A stretch of DNA of 64,000 nucleotides from Patiriisocius marinistellae (lineage in GTDB: Bacteria > Bacteroidota > Bacteroidia > Flavobacteriales > Flavobacteriaceae), in assembly GCF_009014635.1 (NCBI RefSeq), contig NZ_BKCF01000005.1, positions 186,001 to 250,000 on the forward strand, read 5' to 3'. Every line of letters starts with the position of its first letter. The stretch's first letter is position 1. The notes beneath the pieces were generated by a model that did no database searches, was not told the DNA's origin, and saw only the letters and a program-made list of their open reading frames with translations. Shown one piece after another: positions 60,375-64,000 of this stretch. The translations under genes and the position numbers were made by a program.

Positions 60375-61131
60375 ATACCTTTTAATTTTAATATTGTTCT
60401 GTTGTCCAGCAATTAATACGCTTGGGCAACAAGTTGTTATAAAAGGTGTTTTAACTAACGATATTGATGTTGAGTCCATTCAAGTTTATAACACAACCTC
60501 AAGATTTAACACCATAACAGACCAAAACGGAAACTTTGAAATAGAAGCTTTTAAAAATGATACGTTAGTTTTTTCGGCAGTTAATTATTATACTCGTAAA
60601 GCTGTAATCACAGAAGAAAACTATAATTTTAAACATATAGAGGTGACACTTGTACCCATTTTAAACGAACTAGATGAGGTATATCTAGGGCATAGATTGA
60701 CGGGTGATTTAGCAAATGATATAAAAAATGTAAAAACAGATGACCCCTTTAATTTTGATGATGTAGGCATTCCAGGCTTTAAAGGAAAACCTGAGGAAAA
60801 AATACCTCCAGTTTTAGGTGGTGTTGTTAGTATAACTTCGGTTGATGTTGAGGCGCTTTACAAATATCTTTCAGGTTATTATAAAAATTTAAAATTACTT
60901 CGGAAATGGCAATCACAAGATGCAGCCGTAGCAAACATTTTACATGGGTACATGCCTAGTTTGCTTGAAGAGGCTTTTGGAATTCCTGAAAATAGAGCGT
61001 TTGATTTTGTTTTGTTCTGCGTCGAAACCACAACACTTGAAAACGAATTTAAAAATGAAAACTACGAGCTTGTTCTTGATATATTTCAGAAGAAAGCTCC
61101 AGAATACTTAAAAGGATTGGTAAAAGAATAA
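60364..61131 (+). CDS. Secreted carboxypeptidase-regulatory-like domain protein, paralogue 3
   Basis: The 255-residue product starts at TTG 60364, overlapping paralogue 2 by 11 bases. The signal peptide is MKNKYLLILILFCCPAINTLG. The regulatory-like domain matches paralogue 2 well (GVLTNDIDVESIQVYNTTS, NELDEVYLGH). The C-terminal half has diverged: it lacks the NGQ and YYVQE blocks and instead has PVLGGVVSITSVDVEALYKYL and a final EEAFGIPENRAFDFVLFCVE. This may be a sub-functionalised copy. An iterated-motif copy lies in it (60898). Confidence 0.78.
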   Translation: MKNKYLLILILFCCPAINTLGQQVVIKGVLTNDIDVESIQVYNTTSRFNTITDQNGNFEIEAFKNDTLVFSAVNYYTRKAVITEENYNFKHIEVTLVPILNELDEVYLGHRLTGDLANDIKNVKTDDPFNFDDVGIPGFKGKPEEKIPPVLGGVVSITSVDVEALYKYLSGYYKNLKLLRKWQSQDAAVANILHGYMPSLLEEAFGIPENRAFDFVLFCVETTTLENEFKNENYELVLDIFQKKAPEYLKGLVKE

Positions 61132-61227
61132 CGTGTGTTTTAATCCATTTATATTTCCGAAGAGATAGAAAGGAATAATTTTTGTAACATTGCGAAAATC
61201 TAGACTACTAACAGTATTTGCATTCCT

Positions 61228-61731
61228 ATGAAATTTTTAAAATTATTGTTTTTTGTATTCTGTTTCACTGTATTTACGTCTTTTACAGCACATAAGTTTT
61301 ATGTGAGTATTACTAAAATAGAGTATGTTAAAGAGAAACAATCAATACAAATTATTACTCAACTTTTTACAGATGACCTTGAAGATGCCTTATCAGAGCG
61401 TTATGGCAAAGATGTACATTTAGATTCTTCTAAAGAAACTAAAGCTGACGTTGCATTATTTGAAAAATACCTACTTAGTAAGCTCACAATCTTAGTAAAT
61501 GGAAACCCAGTAAAATATAATTTTATTGGTCACAAATATGACATTGACCAAGTCAAAGCCTATATTGAAATAACAGGGATTGAAGCTGTAAATTCTATGG
61601 AAATTGAAAACACAATATTGATGGATAAATTTGAGAATCAACAAAATATTATACACTTTAAAACTGGAACATCAAGAAAAAGTCTTGTATTAGATAAAGA
61701 AAATCCTAAAGGATTGTTAAAATTTGAGTAA
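61228..61731 (+). CDS. DUF6702-type protein
   Basis: The 167-residue product has a signal peptide (LFFVFCFTVFTSFTA) and the family opening AHKFYVSITKIEYVKEKQSI, then LTILVNGNPVKYNFIGHKYD. I associate this with DUF6702, a Bacteroidetes family of unknown function that often lies just upstream of an M1 peptidase, as here (64-base gap). A single exact iterated-motif copy lies upstream (61153-61162). Confidence 0.75.
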   Translation: MKFLKLLFFVFCFTVFTSFTAHKFYVSITKIEYVKEKQSIQIITQLFTDDLEDALSERYGKDVHLDSSKETKADVALFEKYLLSKLTILVNGNPVKYNFIGHKYDIDQVKAYIEITGIEAVNSMEIENTILMDKFENQQNIIHFKTGTSRKSLVLDKENPKGLLKFE

Positions 61732-61794
61732 TCAAAGAGTATAGCTATATAAACCCCTATTTTTAACAAATTATTATTAAAAACCATTTACTAA

Positions 61795-64000
61795 ATGAAA
61801 GTAATTAAATTATTGTCATTATTGATGTTGATAACATCGGCTGGAATGATGCAAGCGCAAGAAGAGACAACAGAGCGAAAGCCAGGTCATACTAACGAAA
61901 ACAGGTTTAAGCAGCTCTATACTGAGTTTTCTACTCCTAATCAATATCGTTCTGCAAGTGGAGCACCTGGTCCTAATTATTATCAGCAGCAAGCAGATTA
62001 TAAAATGGATATTCGTCTTGATGATGAGAATACAAGGATATATGGAAATGAAACGATTACATATACTAATAATTCGCCAGATGTTTTAGAATATTTATGG
62101 GTACAGTTAGATCAAAATGTTAGAGCAAGAGATTCAAAATCTCCACTAATAGAGCCTAGTGGTGCTGCGCCTGCGCAACAAGCAAGTTCATTTGTAAATA
62201 GCTATATGGGAGAAAAATTTGACGGTGGTTTTAAAATTGACCATGTTAAAGATACTAAAGGAAATAATTTAAAGTATACGATAAACCGCACGATGATGCG
62301 TATTGATATTCCAAAAGCTATGCAGCCAGGAGATGAATACTCATTTAATATTAAGTGGTGGTACAATATTGTAAATCATACAATTGATAGAGCTAGAAGT
62401 GGATACGAAACTTTTGACGATGGAAATAATGGGTATGTGATTGCGCAGTTCTACCCACGTATGGCTGTTTATAATGATGTTGAAGGATGGCAGAATAGTC
62501 AGTTTTGGGGACGTGATGAATTTGCGTTGCCATTTGGTGACTTTGAAGTAAATATCACAGTTCCTGCAGATCACACAATGGATGCAACGGGTGTGTTGAC
62601 AAATAGGAAAGAGATATTTTCAAAAGACATGATGAACCGTTATGAGCGCGCAAAAAAATCATACGATAAACCAGTAATTATTGTAACTCAAGAAGAGGCA
62701 GAAGCAGCTGCAAAAGGATTTAGTAAAGCAACTAAAACGTGGAAATTTAAAGCAGAAAATGTACGTGACTACGGTTTTGCAACTTCGAGGAGATACATAT
62801 GGGATATGATGGCAGTAAAAATGGGAGACAGAGATGTTATGGCAGTGTCAGTATACCCACCAGAAGGAAATCCATTATGGGAAGACTACTCAACGAGAGT
62901 TGTAGCGAGTACACTAAAGTCTTATTCTAGAATGAGTTTTGATTATCCATACCACAAAGCAATTTCAGTTCACGCTAAAGGTCAAGGAATGGAATACCCT
63001 ATGATTTGCTGGAATTACGGTCGTCCAGAAAAGGATGGTACCTACAGTGAAAGAACAAAATATGGAATGATGAGTGTTATTATTCATGAAGTTGGGCATA
63101 ATTACTACCCAATGATTGTCAATAGTGATGAGCGTCAATGGACTTGGATGGATGAAGGACTAACTACATTTGTTCAATACATAGCTGAACAAGATTTTGG
63201 TGAAAAATATCCAGAGGCTATTGCACCAAACAAAGCATATCCTTCACGTCGTGGTCCTGCAAAGAACATTGTAAGTTACATGGCAGGTGATCAAGAGAGC
63301 ATCGCTCCAATTATGACAAAAGGATTAAACACATACAACTTTGGAGCAAACGCATATTCAAAGCCAGCAACTGGATTAAACATTTTGAGAGAAACAATTA
63401 TGGGCAGAGAGTTGTTCGACCATGCTTTTAGGACATATTCTCAAAGATGGATGTTTAAACACCCAACGCCAGAAGATTTCTTTAGAACAATGGAAGATGC
63501 ATCTGCCGTTGATTTAGATTGGTTTTGGAGAGCTTGGTTTTACACAACAGACTATACAGACATAGGAGTAAAGGATGTTGAGACATTTTATGTTACATCA
63601 AAAATGACTAAAGAAGTTAAAAAAATGATGGAAGCACGTGGAATGAGTGAGAGTGATTTACCACCATTAGTTTATTTAGTAAAAGAAGGAAGCGATGACT
63701 TTGAAGAAAGCATGAAAACAGAAACATTGAATGATGTTACAACACTCCAAACATACATAATGGATAATTTAACGCCTGCACAACGTGCTAATTTAAAGTC
63801 TCCTAAATATTTTTATAATGTGACTTTTGAGAAGCCAGGAGGAATCCCAATGCCGCTTATCGTTGAGTATACATACAGTGATGGTTCTACAAAAAGAGAA
63901 ACATATCCAGCACAATTATGGAGAAAAAACGATGCTGAGGTAAGCCTTACGGTACCTTCTGAAATGGAAATCACAAAAATTATGGTCGATCCAGACGAAG
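61795..64000 (+). CDS. M1 family metallopeptidase, 3' end beyond window
   Basis: The frame runs from ATG at 61795 to the window edge: 735 complete codons, no stop. A signal peptide (LMLITSAGMMQAQE) is followed by an N-terminal beta-domain (YYQQQADYKMDIRLDDENTRIYGNE) and the gluzincin site HEVGH at residues 431-435 (IHEVGHNYYPMIVNSDE), with the second zinc Glu in WTWMDEGLTTFVQY. The aminopeptidase GAMEN-type block reads KGQGMEYPMICWN. M1 enzymes remove N-terminal residues from peptides; this is a large secreted Bacteroidetes form. The C-terminus, including any sorting domain, is not seen. Confidence 0.9.
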   Translation, partial: MKVIKLLSLLMLITSAGMMQAQEETTERKPGHTNENRFKQLYTEFSTPNQYRSASGAPGPNYYQQQADYKMDIRLDDENTRIYGNETITYTNNSPDVLEYLWVQLDQNVRARDSKSPLIEPSGAAPAQQASSFVNSYMGEKFDGGFKIDHVKDTKGNNLKYTINRTMMRIDIPKAMQPGDEYSFNIKWWYNIVNHTIDRARSGYETFDDGNNGYVIAQFYPRMAVYNDVEGWQNSQFWGRDEFALPFGDFEVNITVPADHTMDATGVLTNRKEIFSKDMMNRYERAKKSYDKPVIIVTQEEAEAAAKGFSKATKTWKFKAENVRDYGFATSRRYIWDMMAVKMGDRDVMAVSVYPPEGNPLWEDYSTRVVASTLKSYSRMSFDYPYHKAISVHAKGQGMEYPMICWNYGRPEKDGTYSERTKYGMMSVIIHEVGHNYYPMIVNSDERQWTWMDEGLTTFVQYIAEQDFGEKYPEAIAPNKAYPSRRGPAKNIVSYMAGDQESIAPIMTKGLNTYNFGANAYSKPATGLNILRETIMGRELFDHAFRTYSQRWMFKHPTPEDFFRTMEDASAVDLDWFWRAWFYTTDYTDIGVKDVETFYVTSKMTKEVKKMMEARGMSESDLPPLVYLVKEGSDDFEESMKTETLNDVTTLQTYIMDNLTPAQRANLKSPKYFYNVTFEKPGGIPMPLIVEYTYSDGSTKRETYPAQLWRKNDAEVSLTVPSEMEITKIMVDPDE

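Noticed and set aside
3824-61162. Iterated motif as a UUCG-tetraloop hairpin (UUUC-UUCG-GAAA)
   Set aside because: The core CTTCGG could form a stable UUCG loop, and a few copies (47417, 3824, 19020) have pairing flanks. Most copies have A, G or C before the core and no matching arm, so a hairpin is not a general property.

Overview
The window is an AT-rich chromosomal segment from a member of the Bacteroidetes, most likely a marine Flavobacteriaceae. The evidence is the recurring -7 promoter element TAnnTTTG, the lack of Shine-Dalgarno sites, lipoproteins with acidic residues just after the lipid-anchored cysteine, type IX secretion (T9SS) parts and substrates (PorT, plug protein, four proteins with type A C-terminal sorting domains), a DUF-rich core gene set, and a complete sodium-pumping Nqr complex. 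No transposase, integrase, phage gene, CRISPR array, tRNA or rRNA was seen. This looks like ordinary chromosome backbone rather than an island.

Layout. 1-16.2 kb is housekeeping: the start of pnp, rpsO, accD, fbaA, a TamL-like outer-membrane assembly lipoprotein, an SpoU-type RNA methyltransferase, porT-ubiE, trkA-trkH potassium uptake, a double-OmpA protein, purT, an aspartate-type aminotransferase and a fatty acid desaturase, followed by rsmG. 17-26 kb is a cell-surface/redox block: two tandem paralogues combining an Omp28-like thioredoxin fold with a T9SS tail, a small T9SS substrate, a DUF6029 outer-membrane protein, a TlpA-like thioredoxin and an Omp28 lipoprotein. 26-34.6 kb holds pruA, NRDE, DUF6695, apaG, DUF3667, a PLP decarboxylase, a small lipoprotein and the T9SS plug protein. 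34.9-41 kb is nqrABCDEF. 41-50 kb is accessory: a small lipoprotein, a membrane TPR/HTH regulator divergent from a 1349-residue secreted beta-propeller protein, a DUF4846 protein and an orphan curlin-like amyloid subunit. 49.7-58.7 kb has apbE (the flavinyl transferase that would load FMN on NqrB and NqrC), a methyltransferase, map, a HAD phosphatase, a thioredoxin-like lipoprotein, gpmI, a lipocalin-like lipoprotein, two peptidases, a GNAT protein and pepE. 58.8-61.1 kb is a triplet of paralogous secreted proteins translated through identical overlapping TTG starts. The window ends with DUF6702 and a truncated M1 metallopeptidase.

The most unusual signal is not a gene. The 10-mer CTTCGGAAAT (reverse complement ATTTCCGAAG) occurs 21 times by eye in 64 kb, where roughly 0.1-0.2 would be expected by chance for AT-rich DNA. 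About half the copies lie in the small intergenic fraction, and those at gene 3' ends are nearly all in the sense orientation next to terminators. Other points of interest are a set of mutually exclusive hairpins in the pnp leader, paralogous terminators with compensatory base changes, a palindromic site upstream of the orphan curlin gene, and AccD without its zinc-finger cysteines.
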